Assembly (NCBI GenBank): GCA_030998225.1 | Contig: JAPYXD010000755.1 | Location: 2,963,501-3,027,500 of the forward strand | Direction: 5' to 3' | Source: Diplolepis rosae | Taxonomy: Eukaryota; Arthropoda; Insecta; Hymenoptera; Diplolepididae | DNA: 64,000 bases | In this document: one piece after another, positions 1 to 11,535 of the stretch | Layout of the letters: each line of letters begins with the position of its first letter | How positions within the stretch are numbered: the first letter of the stretch is position 1 | The notes under the pieces: generated by a model | Databases searched by the model: none | What the model was told of the DNA's origin: nothing | Seen by the model: only the letters and a program-made list of their open reading frames with translations | Translations under genes and position numbers: made by a program

Positions 1-464
1 GTATGTCTTATTTTGCGCACACTTCAGAACATTTGGTAGTCAGTCCTATACTTCCAGAAGACGATGCATAAGCTAATATACCTCGAACTCTCGTGATTCG
101 TAGAATTTGGAAGGTTGATCGCCATGCCGCTGCACTACGCGTCTCAACTGTCCATGCAGCTTATAACGGCTATTATCTTTTTATTTCTAAAAACTTGCGT
201 AGCCGATAGGCTTAATCGGTAGCTTAGTATGCGTTAATTATGAGTATAGAGGGTTCAAATCCGCAGCAATTAGGAACAATTTTGATATCGTGTGAACAGC
301 CAATTATATGTGTAGTAAGTGTTTGCAATAGTGAATTAGTGTCTGTTTGAAAATAAATGAAGTATTAAATGATAATATTCAAATATTGTTGATGATCTTA
401 GTTGGCTTTAGGGTAATTCTTTAGCTTTAGGCTAACTAGGTAAAAATGTAACTCAGAGTTTCAT
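1..464. other. AT-rich stretch without a recognisable gene
   Basis: No ORF with recognisable coding character is seen on either strand. The only structure noted is a tRNA-like segment near 200-275, listed separately. Confidence 0.4.
199..277 (+). repeat. tRNA-like segment, possible SINE head
   Basis: The segment holds an A-box-like TAGCTTAGTATGCG followed by a good Pol III B-box match, GGTTCAAATCC. The spacing is shorter than in an intact tRNA and the acceptor stem pairs poorly (TTGC with GCAA only). A tRNA-derived SINE remnant is more likely than a functional tRNA, and chance resemblance is possible. Confidence 0.28.
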
Positions 465-510
465 ATTTTCAAACGTTTCGACTCAGATTCGAGTCCTCGT
501 CAGTGGAAAT
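465..510 (-). ncRNA. Hammerhead-ribozyme-like core
   Basis: On the minus strand the segment reads CTGACGAG, then a perfect 5-bp stem (GACTC with GAGTC) closed by a short loop, then GAAACGTTTG. This matches the hammerhead core order CUGANGA, stem II, GAAA. One extra G lies between the core and stem II, and stems I and III are not resolved. The same layout recurs near 53.58 kb (plus) and 61.94 kb (minus). Hammerhead motifs are known from Penelope-like retroelements and retrozymes, so this may be the remnant of such an element. Confidence 0.38.
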
Positions 511-511
511 A

Positions 512-905
512 CAAAGGAATAAACTTAAAAAATTGCCTGTGTGACGTATAAACATTGTGGTAAAAAATGATATAAAAGAATTGCAAGTGTAAAACTATAC
601 AATTACTTCAAATAATTTAATTTACAAAAAATAAAATAAAAAGTATACAAAAAATTATTGCTGTAAGAATACTGAGGGGAGTAACTTGAAAAATAGCAGA
701 TATCACAGATGAACATTATGGTGAAAACGAAATAAATGAATTATACATATGAAACTATAAAATTTTTCTAAACTAAATTTACGAAAAATAAAAATTGTAC
801 AAAAATTTTTTTCTTTAAAAATACAAAGGATAGAAACTTAAAAAATTGCACGCGTGACGGATAAACATTGGGGTAAAAAATAGTATAAAAGAATTTTACA
901 TTTTT
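512..905. repeat. Tandem repeat, about 152-156 bp unit, about 2.5 copies
   Basis: Diverged copies begin near 512, 668 and 820. Shared landmarks are AATACAAAGGA, AACTTAAAAAATTGC, the triplet context around AAACATTG, GGTAAAAAA and TAAAAGAAT, in the same order in each copy. The third copy is partial. No coding potential is seen; minus-strand ORFs across the array are incidental. Confidence 0.6.
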
Positions 906-1753
906 GGATAAATGGAATTTAATGCAGTTACACGTAACTGCAATTTTTGTTACAGTTTTGCAATTCATAACGGGTGACTTCCGCTGATACGGAAAAAATA
1001 AAATAAAATTTTTTTCGAGGTGGATCTGAGGATTTGGGATTACCCTCTGACGTGCGATGGTAACACAGAGATCTTTTTGGCGGCGCCTTTCAAGCTGGTG
1101 TAGTAATGAAACAAAAAACAAAAAAACGGCCAGCAAAGAAAATAAAATAAAAGAATTTTTGAAGCAGTTGGATGAATGTTTTTGAAGAAACATTTTCAAG
1201 ATTTCTAAAAAGGGTGGTTTTAGGCTTGATCCTGTCGTTGTTGGTCAAGGTAAAAGAATTCAACGTAATTTACCACGTTACAACACCCTCCGGCCAGACT
1301 GGAAACGACCCCCGAGTCTCCAAGACCAAACTCCGGGCCAGCTTACCAATTATTAGGTCTAAATAGCAAAGAAAATGCGTAAACTCGTGGCCCAGGCTGT
1401 CTGAGAGCGTGCTTTTATAATGAACATAAATATAAACTTACGAGCTAAAAAAAATAATCAAAAGACGTAAGCCTACAAAAAAAGAAAACGGCAGTTCGCT
1501 AACTCTGATGTCGAGAACGGGCCTTAAGAACTAGCCTAAGAGCTACTATCTTATAGGTTCTAGTGACAGGATAAGGAATTAAACGCTCCAACTACCAAAA
1601 ACATGAGCATTCATTCGGGCGCTTTGCGCCGATAATCCGTGCATGTAAACAGGACAACTCATTCAACTCACATGGACGGACAAGAACAAACAATTTCTCC
1701 CGAACTATGTGACCATCATCTAAAATAAAACAATTGTAAGTTAATGAAGGGTG
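906..1753. other. Non-coding flank of the gypsy remnant, possibly a degraded LTR
   Basis: No gene is recognised. On the minus strand a TGTAACGTGG sequence near 1283 follows a short purine-rich stretch, as expected where a 3' LTR begins after a polypurine tract, and it lies downstream of the integrase remnant. No matching copy was found beyond 5.4 kb, so the LTR reading is only a suggestion. Confidence 0.3.
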
Positions 1754-2766
1754 CTACTCAGGGGTAGCGGCCTCTAGATACGACTTGAGGTCTTTGGTAT
1801 CCGCGCGGGCGACCAATTCGCCTATTTCATCCACTAGTTCGTATATTGAACGCGAAATTACTCTTGATACCGTAAATACACCGTTGAATTTGTTATTTAC
1901 CGAGGCGGAGATCCCTTTATTCTCCGAAGAAACTGTGCGGTCTCGCAGAAGTACACGATCACCGATTTGGTAAATATGCGGACGTACTCGGAGGTTGTAC
2001 GCATACGCCTGCTTATTATGGGCAGCATCCAAATGCCTCTTCATGAGATCTCTCAAGGCTCCGAGCCTTTTGACTCTCTCGGACCACGTGTCGACATTCC
2101 CGGGACAAGGAAGCTCTTCTGTAGTAGAATCGAGCTTCTCATTTAGAGTGCCCTGGGGCAGCGGATCACGGCCAAAATTCAGAAATGAGGGCAAGATATT
2201 TAAAGACGAGTGATACGCAGTGTTGAACGCAAAGCGGAAGTCGTTAAGATGGACGTCCCATTTACGAACGAGATCATCATTGGCTTTAATACTCGGTTGA
2301 TTCGTTCGACCGGGTTCGCTTGCGGATGGTATAGCGGCGTCTTAACGCGTTTGATCACGTCTGTGAAAAAAAACTTCGGCGTACCAACGAGGACATAGTG
2401 ATGTTGGGCGGATGAGGGCGTGTAAGGGTCCATTATGTTCGCGCCAACCATGAGCCATGGCTCTTCGATCACCCTGTGGCCCGTCTCGCCAACTGGTTTT
2501 GCCTGCTCTACTTTACAACGTTGGCAAATATCACAGACTCTAACGTACTGCGCAACGTGGTGATAAAAACCCAGCCAATAAAAGTGGGTGGCGAGACGAT
2601 GGTACGTTTTGTTTACCCCTAAATGTATCGCTTGAGGCTGATCATGTGCCTCAGCCAGAGCTGCCGCATGATGCTCTTTAGGGAGGACCATCTGCCAGGA
2701 GTCTAGATCCGGAAGAATGTGATTCGCGCGGTAGTGGTACAAGAGTCCGTTTTCTACTTTCCACAT
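1754..2766 (-). pseudogene. Integrase remnant (Ty3/gypsy)
   Basis: 2200-2766 carries the HHCC zinc-binding pattern (two His in HDQPQAIHLGVNKTYH, then CDICQRCK) and the beginning of the DDE core, where the usual Asp context is altered to ANIMDPY. The core then jumps to the region around the catalytic Glu (NPVERINRVLK), so the segment with the second Asp is deleted. 1754-2194 is the C-terminal half with the DNA-binding barrel-like sequence. The protein cannot be active. Confidence 0.8.
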
Positions 2767-2829
2767 AGGAAACGCGCGCGGATTCTTCTGGACGTCCGAG
2801 AGGCGCTTAAGATACCAAGCGTCCTCGGT

Positions 2830-4120
2830 TTAGTCCATTGTGGCGACCTCTTCAAGACCATCGAGGTTCTCGTCAAGCCACGACAGGAAGTCCGGGACGA
2901 CTTTCAAAGTGCCCTTTCTATACTGAACTTCGAAGACATACTCTAGTAGGCTTAGTTTCCAACGGGCCAGTCGCCCAGTCGGGTTTTTTAGTGACCTGAG
3001 CCATCGAAGGCTACTATGGTCTATCACTACCGTGAAACGGAATCCTCTCAGGTATTCACGGAACTTTTTAATGGACCATACGACGGCCTAGCATTCCTTC
3101 TCAGTCACTGAGTAATCACGCTCAGCGCCTGATAGGGAGCGGCTGGCCAATCAAATGGCTGCGCTTTTTTCAATAGTCGGAAAAGGGACTCTACTATGGT
3201 CGCAAAATTCGGTATAAAACAGCGATACCAACCTGCCGAGCCTAAGAAACTCCGAAGTTTGCGAATATTTCGCGGCGCCAGCAAGTCCTAAATAGGGGCC
3301 AGTTTGCTGATGTCAACCTTGACGCCCTCGTTGTTGATGAGGAACCAAAGGTACTTGATCTTGCTTCGGGAAAATGAGCATTTCTCGGGGTTGATAGAGA
3401 AACCAGCAGCAGTGAGTCGATCTAATACCTCTTTCAACCATTTGAGGTGATCTTCGAAGGTTTCGCTCACTATTATGACGTCGTCTAAATAGGCGAACGC
3501 ATGAGGCTCCCATTCCGTGCCAATGACTTTATCAATTAAACGCTGGAACGTCGCAGGGGCTTTGGTAAGTCCAAAAGGCATTCGTGTAAATTGAAAAAAA
3601 CCACGTCCTGGTACCGTGAACGTGGTGAGTTCCTTACTCTTTTCTTCTAATGGTATCTGATGAAAAGCCTGGTCCAGGTCAATTGTGTTGATGTAATGAA
3701 CCTTCTGGACTTTATCCAGAATGTTCATTATTGGTGGAGGGGGATAAGCGTCCTTCTCGGTGACTCGGTTTATTTCCCTAAAGTCGATGCACAGACAATA
3801 AGTGCCATTCGACTTCCTTGCCATAACAACCGGTGAGGACCAAGCACTATTGGATGGCTCAACTAATATTTGTTCTATTAGCTCGTCCATCAGCTTGTTC
3901 ATCGCGTCCATCACAGCAGGAGACCAAACTGGTACTTCTGCTTGATGGGCGGATGGTCACCCACGTCAATAGTGTGTTTGGCAAGGTGGGTAGTACCCAG
4001 TTCCTTTTTTGAAACCTTTAACTCGCGCTTTAGGAAATCTTCTACCAGAGCGATTTGTGTCTTGGTGAGTTCATTAATTGCGGCGCACCCAAGGTGGTCT
4101 ATTCGCGCCAAATTAGACAA
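2830..4120 (-). pseudogene. pol: Reverse transcriptase and RNase H remnant (Ty3/gypsy)
   Basis: The stretch 3288-3914 encodes the RT palm and fingers in order: SNSAWSSPVVMARKSNGT, FRMP-type motif FTRMPFGLTKAPATFQRL, and the catalytic AYLDDVIIVS. This is the Ty3/gypsy pattern. 3911-4120 supplies the N-terminal connection to protease. Between 3287 and 3028 the frame contains stops, and the first part of RNase H appears deleted. 2830-3027 encodes the RNase H C-terminal part (IDHSSLRWL, then a DFLSW motif). Several frame breaks separate these pieces. Confidence 0.85.
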
Positions 4121-4149
4121 TAAGCCGATAGTGGCTGTGCGGTAGACTT

Positions 4150-4480
4150 AATCGTCGTAAGCCATGCGGATAACGTTGGCGTTGCCATCCACAAGTAATC
4201 TAAATTGTCGGATGACATACATGCCCAGAACACATTGGTACTTGAAATTCGGTACGGCTATGTACTCTACGCATTTCTGGACCACATCTAGGGTGCTAGG
4301 TTGCGCCACCTGCCCTAAAACTGACTCTATGCTACCATTCGGGAATAGAATAGCTTTAACTTCAGAGAGTTTAATCTCTTGGTTAAATTCTACGGCTAAT
4401 TCTATCCCCTCTTCACCCAGAATGGAATTAGTGGAACCCTAATCCACTAGCGCGTCGAGTTCTCTGTTGGCGATCTTTAC
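4150..4480 (-). pseudogene. Aspartic protease remnant of the gypsy element
   Basis: On the minus strand the segment encodes a retropepsin-like stretch: hydrophobic residues leading into Leu-Val-Asp, then a TAG stop where the Ser/Thr of the Asp-Ser/Thr-Gly active site should be, then Gly-Ser-Thr-Asn. A typical protease flap and C-terminal region follow (VLGMYVIRQF, an ILG-like motif). The catalytic triad is therefore destroyed by a nonsense change. Reverse transcriptase follows directly downstream on this strand. Confidence 0.6.
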
Positions 4481-4505
4481 TTTTACGAAAAATCGTGTTC
4501 CTTGT

Positions 4506-5388
4506 TCAAAAATTTTTAACGCTGCGCAATCGTTTACAAGTGCGCTGGTAGCTAGGTGTTCTATAACCCACACGACCGCATTTGTAGCAAGAGATTTGCT
4601 GTTTTTTAGTACATTTTATTGTACTATGGTCGTGCGGTGCAGGTATGCCGTAAGAAAGGCAATTCCTGCATATAATGGTCCTCGAAGTAGACGGTGCTTG
4701 AGAAATCGCGTCTACATTTATTTTTTCCACGTTTTGCTTAGCCTTGTTTGAAGAGGAAAATTTCTGCGCGTGGTTAACCCCTATTTTTCTACCCAGTCTA
4801 CGACTTTTTTGACTAGGTAGCCTATGTGACATTGTTTGGAAACTCACTGTCCGAGGGGGTGAATGCGTTTTTTCCCCTGGAGTATTTTTCTCCTCGACAT
4901 GCGCGTCCATAGATGCCAAACTTGTCCTCGTATTCCGAGTTTCTTGGTCCCTATACGCGAATTACGGTAAAAATGACATTTCCCTCGCGGGGGGGGGGGG
5001 GGGGGGGGGTTGTAATCACGCATGGTTGGACTCATCTACTCGCGTTAGAAAATCTTTCGTGCTTGCTTTTGATGAGCCATTGAGTTTTAAACCCCGACAT
5101 TTTACCGAAATCCCTATTTAATTCAACACGAATGTTGGTACCTCGCGAATTATAATTATTGGGGTTGGTAGGCACGGAATTACAATTTTTTTCGTCAGTT
5201 GTTGTAATTTGCAGAATTTGTGTCGAGTTGTAGACGTTTGCACCACCGTTATTGTGCGGTGCATAGGGGTTGAAATTACTATGAATATTAGGGGTTGACA
5301 TCCACATACAGTCGAAACTTTCTTGCGCGACAAAGGTTATAACGCGACGAGGAACGAAAGCTGGCGATTCCGTTGTCAAATTGCTCAA
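4506..5388 (-). pseudogene. gag: Gag remnant of the gypsy element
   Basis: Two open pieces (5032-5388 and 4506-4919) lie upstream of protease on the minus strand. The first is rich in Asn, Pro, Thr and Ser and resembles the unstructured N-terminal part of a Gag. The second ends in a cysteine-rich patch including CYKCGRVGYRTP, a degenerate CCHC knuckle whose histidine position is altered. A run of 21 G (Pro codons on this strand) separates the pieces and may be a replication-slippage site. The Gag assignment rests mainly on position and the knuckle. Confidence 0.55.
4989..5009. repeat. Homopolymer of 21 G
   Basis: This is an uninterrupted G tract inside the Gag remnant. Its true length is uncertain because such runs are prone to slippage and to sequencing error. 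Confidence 0.9.
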
Positions 5389-5692
5389 AATGATCGTGCC
5401 AGGGCCTGGTGCGTAACAGGTACGAACCTGGATGTATTTTTTAAATGCGATACAAGGGGCCCTGGGTAGGCTGGGGTATACGACTGTCAGTATACTGCAT
5501 ATGAAGCGCCTGCACAGATCGTAACTGTCGACGTGGTTGTCGCGGTCGAGGTAGCCAGGGCGTGAGCGTTAAACGCAGTCACGATTTAAATGTTTGATAA
5601 GTCAGACGGTTTTCGATATACCGTCTGATCATCGTGTGTTTGTGGTTGTGACCCATCTAGTGTATCATCTTCTTCCCACGATATATTATTAT
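5389..5692. other. Unassigned spacer between gypsy and mariner remnants
   Basis: No gene is recognised. A short inverted pair (GACGGTTTTC and the facing ATACCGTCTG, near 5607-5629) is present. By position this could be the 5' leader or LTR remnant of the gypsy element, but no matching LTR was found on the other side. Confidence 0.3.
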
Positions 5693-6840
5693 CGCCTGCT
5701 CTCTTTTTAATACCACCTTGATCAAAAAGTGTTAGGACTTTATTTTTAAAATCAAAAATACAAGTTTATTCATCATAATCGATATCGTCCCCTTCAAAGT
5801 ACTCTCCATCGACTGCAACGCACTTATGCCAGCGCTTGATCCAGTCCTCAAAACATTTTTTATAATCGGTTTGAGGTATAGCCATCAGAGCCATCTTCGA
5901 TTTTTCCATGGCTTCATCTCGGGTGGTGTAACGCGTTCCGCCGAGCGGTTTCTTGATTCCACCGAATAGGAAAAATTCGCAGGGAGACAAATCAGGTGAA
6001 TTCGGTTGTTGTTGAATGGTATTCGTTTCTTTTTTAGCCAAATGGTCACGGATAACGATGGCATTGTGCGACGGTGCGTTATCGTGGTGCAAAATCTACG
6101 AGTTGTTGGCCCACAAATCCGATCTTTTTTGGCGAATTGCTTCGCGCAAACGTCTCATAACGCCCAAATAATACTCCTTGTTGACGGTCTGACCTTCTGG
6201 AAGGAATTTATGATCTACAACACTTCTGTAATCCATGAAAACCGTAAGTATCACCTTCTTTTTTGACTCAAAACGACGTGGTTTTTTAGATCGCGGCTCA
6301 TTGGGTGAACGCTATTCACTCGCTTGATGTCTGGAGTGCGTGTTATTCTCATAAATCTACGTCTCGTCACCAGTAATTATCCGTTTGATGAATGATGGGT
6401 CGGAGTCGATCTTGGAAAGCATGTCTTTTGCGACATCAAAGCGATCCCTTTTTTGCATGAAATTCAGGTCTTTTGGCACCAGCTTTGCAGCGACACGTTT
6501 GAGGCCCAAATCATTAACCAAAATGTCTTGAGCGGATCCCTAAGCAATGTTCGACTCCTCTGCTATCTTTCTAATGGCCTGCCACTGCGTTCGTCATCCT
6601 CGATCGACTCACGACCATTTCTGAAGCGCTCCTGCCAGCGGAAAACCTTCGATCTCGTTAGAGTATCGTTTCCGAAACAACTCTCCAACCTTTCCAAAGT
6701 CTGTGCACCGTTCAATCCATTTTTAACACAAAATTTAATGCAAACTCGTTGCTGCAAAGTCGATGACATTTTTTTTTTTTGTAAAAAATCGAAATCACAC
6801 ACAAAGGTAGATGTACACAATACAGCATATATAGAATAAA
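5693..6840 (-). mobile_element. Mariner-family DNA transposon, broken
   Basis: The segment encodes a mariner transposase on the minus strand in at least two frames. One end carries TTGATCAAAAAGTG, which resembles the terminal repeat of mori-type mariners and part of the fragment at 27.5 kb. The opposite terminal repeat was not recognised, so the boundary near 6840 is approximate. Stops and frameshifts in the middle third (about 6093-6560) show that this copy is dead. Confidence 0.78.
5766..6769 (-). pseudogene. Mariner transposase pseudogene
   Basis: The N-terminal part (6563-6769, from the Met at 6769) has the paired helix-turn-helix region typical of mariner, including RWQERFRNGRESIEDDERSG. 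The C-terminal part (5766-6092) carries the second catalytic Asp in HDNAPSH. The third catalytic position, normally Asp in PCDFFLF, is Glu here (CEFFLF); the spacing of 34 residues between the two positions is the mariner D34D spacing. The middle is disrupted. A Glu at the third position is normal for Tc1 but unusual for mariner, and here may simply be decay. Confidence 0.8.
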
Positions 6841-7845
6841 GTTACAAAGGATTATTTATGAAAAAATAGCTAAGAATTGCTAATACAAATTCCACAATAT
6901 CAAAAATTTCCAAAGTAATTTCTCAATTTCCGAACTTTTTTAACAGTATAAGGTAAAAGCACCAATAGCCGGACGTCTAAGGAAATGCCATTCAATTTTT
7001 TGTATTAATCGTTCTAAATGTGATGCTGAATCAAAAATTACTAGGATTATTTTGATGTATGTGTCCTCCCTACTATAACAAAAAGTCCAGAGTTGTGTCA
7101 AATCTGAATAATCCATTTTAATAATTCTCTTCATTAAATAATACTCTGAAGCCAATTGCCGAACGGGAAAAGTGAATTGATCCAATAGCCAGACAGCGCT
7201 GCACCAATACTTGGGCAAGAGAATATTATAATTTGATTGATATGGATTTGATATTTTTTCAGCATAATAAACACTGGAAAATATTTACGGAAACGTTTTT
7301 TAGGTCTACGCTTATAAAAAAAAATATTGAAAAGATTGTACAAATAGAATTGTCGTTGAGTGAAGATAGGTATAGAGGAGACATCCAGGGCGATTGAATG
7401 GTCCAAACCTTGCGGGGAAAGACGCCAGGGGTAGGTAAAGTTCCGGAACCAACCACGGGGATCGACACTTTCAAAATTCGACAAAATCTCACGGATAAGA
7501 AGTAAGTTGTAGGAGTAAGGCCTAAACTTGTGTTGGTGAGTCTGCTGTATTCATGATGGGTCAGGTAGTCCTCGTCGATTCAACCCTAGCTTGTCGACAG
7601 AATTTCACAAAATAGCTTTTTACCTCTTTCCCTTCTACTTCGCTCTTTACTAGTCTTTTCCTAAAATTGGATATATATTTTTAAAAAATATATATATAAA
7701 ATTAAAATAGTAGATTGTATTGACCCTTGATTTAATTCATAATACTTCTAAAGCCAATGCAAACGTACCAAGTATTTGAATTATATATATAAAATAATAC
7801 ATAAAAGAGTATATGTAAAATATTTTATATTATAATTTTTATAAT
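6841..7845. other. AT-rich region without a recognisable gene
   Basis: Minus-strand ORFs between 6940 and 7492 overlap in several frames and look like chance open frames: no domain, no conserved motif and no codon pattern stands out. Two-base-rich AT sequence leads into the microsatellite at the right end. Confidence 0.4.
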
Positions 7846-7853
7846 ATAATATA

Positions 7854-7927
<74 letters not shown>
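7846..7927. repeat. (TA)n microsatellite
   Basis: A nearly pure TA dinucleotide run from about 7859 to 7926 is preceded by TAATA-type imperfect units. The length is likely to be polymorphic. Confidence 0.95.
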
Positions 7928-7929
<2 letters not shown>

Positions 7930-7993
7930 ATTATATTTTATATTATAAATTTTATTATATAATATATATAAAATGTTTCAATATTCTTTCTTT

Positions 7994-9145
7994 ATCTTGA
8001 TTACAATACTGAAGACATATAGGAAATGGAAATAAATTATCAATGATGATATTTTGAAAGTTTAATTTTCATACAATATAATTTTTGTTTATACAATACA
8101 GTTACAAAGTTAATATTATTTTCTATAGGGATACAATAATAATTGCTTTTTTAAAAAAATTTACAATTCTTAGAAAAATTAAAACAAAGTATTGCTTTTA
8201 ATATATAATAATTTGTTAGAGAATGTTAGAGAAAAAAGATTCTCTACAACTTGACTGTTTCCGATTTTTGAAAATGAATTCTTTAATGGCTGAAATTATG
8301 TAAATCAATTATTTGAGTCCCAGCAATTTTTAATTATGATTAAAAATGTTTTTTTATTACTTAAACAGAGAAAAATCATTTCAATTAATCTATGGTAAAG
8401 AAGTAATAAAGTTAAAATGATTCATTTTTTATTTTTGGTTTGTAATATGTAATAACTTCCAAAAAAAAATTGTGAATATTTTTATTTTTTCAAAATATAA
8501 ATCCGATCTTAGAAAAAGACAAGTCAAGAACGAAGTAGAAGGAAATTCATTTATTTTTTATTGAATAAATTCTATTTATTAAATTCCATTGAATCGACTA
8601 AATTAAGGCAGATAATTTACAGGAACTAGTTTGCAATCAAATTTTTTTAAATCCAAAGAAAAATATTGATGCATTCGTACAAATAACAATATTCTTCCAT
8701 GTCATAATTCTGTAGATCTAGAAACTAAGTCAGGATTTTATTGATCCTCTGTAAAAATCCGTTTATAACGCCTACACTTTGCACCTGCAAGTGCTTGTAT
8801 TTAATATTTATAATTTTGTTTTGAAAAACTGTTTTTTCATAATTTCAGCCATTAAAGAATTCATTTTCAAAAATCGGAAACAGTCAAGTTGAAGAGAATC
8901 TTTTTTCTCTAACATTCTCTAACAAATTATTATATATTAAAAGCAATACTTTGTTTTAATTTTTCTAAGAATTGTAAATTTTTTTAAAAAAGCAATTATT
9001 ATTGTATCCCTATAGAAAATAATATTAACTTTGTAACCGTATTGTATAAACGAAAATTATATTGTATGAAAATTAAACTTTCAAAATATCATCATTGATA
9101 ATTTATTTCCATTTTCTATATGTCTTCAGTATTGTAATCAAGATG
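7994..9145. mobile_element. Long-TIR element, possibly non-autonomous DNA transposon
   Basis: Arms of about 307 bp at 7994-8300 and 8839-9145 are inverted and nearly identical by eye, starting with ATCTTGATTACAATACTGAA and ending at the shared AGCCATTAAAGAATTCATTT region. The 540-bp interior has no coding sequence. I could not settle a target duplication, so the superfamily is open; a MITE-like or fold-back element is the simplest reading. Confidence 0.7.
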
Positions 9146-9245
9146 TGTTAACTCTAAATTATGTACTTGTTAACTAATTGTATGTATTGTAAAATTTGCT
9201 AATTTCCTAAATATCACATATCCATAAGGGATTTTAAGCTTGAAG

Positions 9246-9850
9246 GTATTAAAATTTTTTATTTTTACTTATTACGACAAAACCAAGATTTAAGGCAAAA
9301 TTGTGAAAATGTAATTGAACATATGCTCTTTATTATGATTCACCTACAGATGAAATGTTTTCGAAATTTCCCTACTTTTTTGTTACAATTTCAACTCTTT
9401 GCATTATGTAAGAAAAAAATTATAGATTTATAATGACAATTTACTGCGATTCTGTAGGATCTTAGCTTTAAAATGAGCCTAAGAGCATTGGAAAATGTTG
9501 ACATTTTCGAAAGTTATTTTAAATTTAAGAAAACATTGAAATTTGGACTTTTTTTGCAATAACTTCTTTAAAATTTAACGAAACGACTTCATTCCAGACT
9601 AATTTTAAAGATAATTTTTATGGGTTTTTCATTATTAAGAGTACAAATTTTATCACTCACACTATTAAAATTAAGATAATTTAAGAAATCATCAAAAAAT
9701 AGGTGGTCCCACAATTCTGACCGGTACTGTATATGCACTAACATGTGCACACATAATGCAGTACTGTACGCGGCGCTACTTGCTAACGGTCCACAACCTT
9801 TCCATTAGGTTTGCACGGCCAGACAGAGCAGCAATACAGAGAATTTGCAT
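9246..9850. repeat. Dispersed repeat related to 19.26-19.61 kb
   Basis: Two blocks are shared with the LTR-like insertion at 19.25-21.35 kb. 9256-9330 (ACGACAAAACCAAGATTTAA and following GTGAAAATGTAATTGAA) matches the inverse of 19.50-19.61 kb. 9720-9840 (CTAACATGTGCACACATAAT and CCATTAGGTTTGCACGGCC) matches the inverse of 19.30-19.42 kb. This suggests a common mobile repeat, now rearranged. Confidence 0.6.
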
Positions 9851-11535
9851 ACAGCAATTAAATCTTACAATTTAATACTTGAAAAGAATCAATTTAAAGG
9901 AAATTCAGAATAAGAGTACAGCGTGGTTGTCGAAACCATTTGTATATCATAAAAGAAATCGACACTTCCACGATACGCTCACCACTGTTTATTTAAAAAT
10001 ATTAAACATATTTTACCCAACTTGCCCCACGTTGGGCTCCAAATGACACCGGGTTTATTTTCTACGAAAGTTTTGTTTTAACTTTAACTTGATTGATATT
10101 TTATTATTGTCAAAATTTCCCCCTCACCTGGCGCGGCCTGGGTCAAGAGCTGCCAGGGCTCAAATTATTATATAATGACTATTATTTAAATCTGTCGAGC
10201 GTCAGTTGGTTTGTACTAAAACCAACAAAAGAAAATTAAAATTTATAAAAGAAGTTTAGCTAGCGACATGCGGAGAAGTAAGGCTAGGTTCGATTGGGAT
10301 GATCCAGCAAATCTAAAAAATTACCAGGAAAGAGTTTATTCAAAACAAAGCCAGATGAAAGGCGACTTAAAAATTGACGTTGATCTCATAATAAATTTTT
10401 TTACACGTTTACAGCTTATGTATGAAGTTCATGAAATTAGCTGGCACTGAAGCAGGCCCGCATTTGTGGCTGGAACGTTTGCATTTTTATTTTGATAATA
10501 TGTTTTCTGCCTTTTTAACTCTATAATATTTATCAATAATTATTGATTTTTAATGGAAAGAAAGTGATCCAATGCCAATAGAAAAATACCATAACGAAAC
10601 CAGTAACTGTATTTTAAGGTACTTATAGTAGCAATTTATATGTTCCTTGTTCGTTTAACGACTGCGCTATATTTATTCAGATAATTGTTCTTCTGAATAA
10701 AATATTTTATTCATCAACTACATTTTTTGTCTTTATTATATTAAAAAATTTTGTAGTGTAAGAAATCGAAAGTTTTCACTAATATAATCTACATAACTCG
10801 TTAAAAGTCATTCAAAATAAATTTTGAAAATTTCTTTCAATCATAAAAGCATTTTTCAGTTAATTATTACTTTAAAATGTTATATTGAATTAATAATTCT
10901 GCTGTATACAATTTATTAAAATTTTTAATTTTTAAAATTCTGAAATTGAATTATAAAATATTTATGAACGTATTTTTTTATGAAATGAAGCACTGTTTAA
11001 GTGTTTTTATGTATCTGATTTTTTTATTAAAATCAACAAAAAAATTCTTTTACTGTCCCAAAATCTAAAAAATGGACGATTTTGTGGTTGAAAGAGACTA
11101 TTTCATCTTATGATTCGATAATAATTTGCTTGTGATATTTATAATTGAACTTTTGCATCTAGTATAATGTTATTAAACCTGCAGTTACGGCTATTTTAAT
11201 TTGGAGGTCAGTCCTACAACTTCCCTTTGATTAGCGCGTTACGGGTAATAGGGGAAACTAGCGAAGTCTTAACCATACACTAACCAAAATTTATCGACAG
11301 GATATGACACATATTAAAATTAATATAAGTATATTAGTTTTGATATTTATTTGAAATGGTTTCAATATATTTTTTTATTAATTCTAGCTTATATACAAGT
11401 ATGGCAAAAAGCAAAACATCTACATTAAAATTTAAGTGCCTTTGTACTTTAAATTAAATGAATTTTTGAACAGTAAAAACGTTACAGCACATTATATCAT
11501 AATTATTTTAAGTAGTATATACTATTTTTGCATAC
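9851..11535. other. AT-rich intergenic or intronic region
   Basis: No gene is recognised on either strand. A 60-codon plus-strand ORF at 10268-10450 has no recognisable domain and no splice context. The region lies downstream of the F-box exon on the minus strand, so it may be intron of that gene, but I could not find the next exon here. Confidence 0.4.

Larger units (their letters stand above)
1754..5388 (-). mobile_element. Decayed Ty3/gypsy LTR retrotransposon (internal region)
   Basis: Reading leftwards from 5388, fragments appear in the canonical Ty3/gypsy order: Gag with a zinc-knuckle-like region, aspartic protease, reverse transcriptase, RNase H, integrase zinc finger and core, integrase C-terminus. 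Frames are broken by stops, frameshifts and deletions (part of RNase H and much of the integrase core are missing). No LTR pair was identified, so the copy is probably old. It is more GC-rich than its surroundings, as captured element coding sequence often is. Confidence 0.85.

Noticed and set aside
199..277. Functional tRNA gene
   Set aside because: The A-box to B-box distance is too short and the acceptor and T stems pair poorly.
4844..5035. Proline-run ORF opposite the 21-G tract
   Set aside because: The Pro run is created by the homopolymer and the ORF is a frame shadow of the Gag remnant.
7134..7492. Overlapping minus-strand ORFs of 116 and 77 codons
   Set aside because: No domain, and several frames are open at once, as expected in low-complexity AT-rich sequence.
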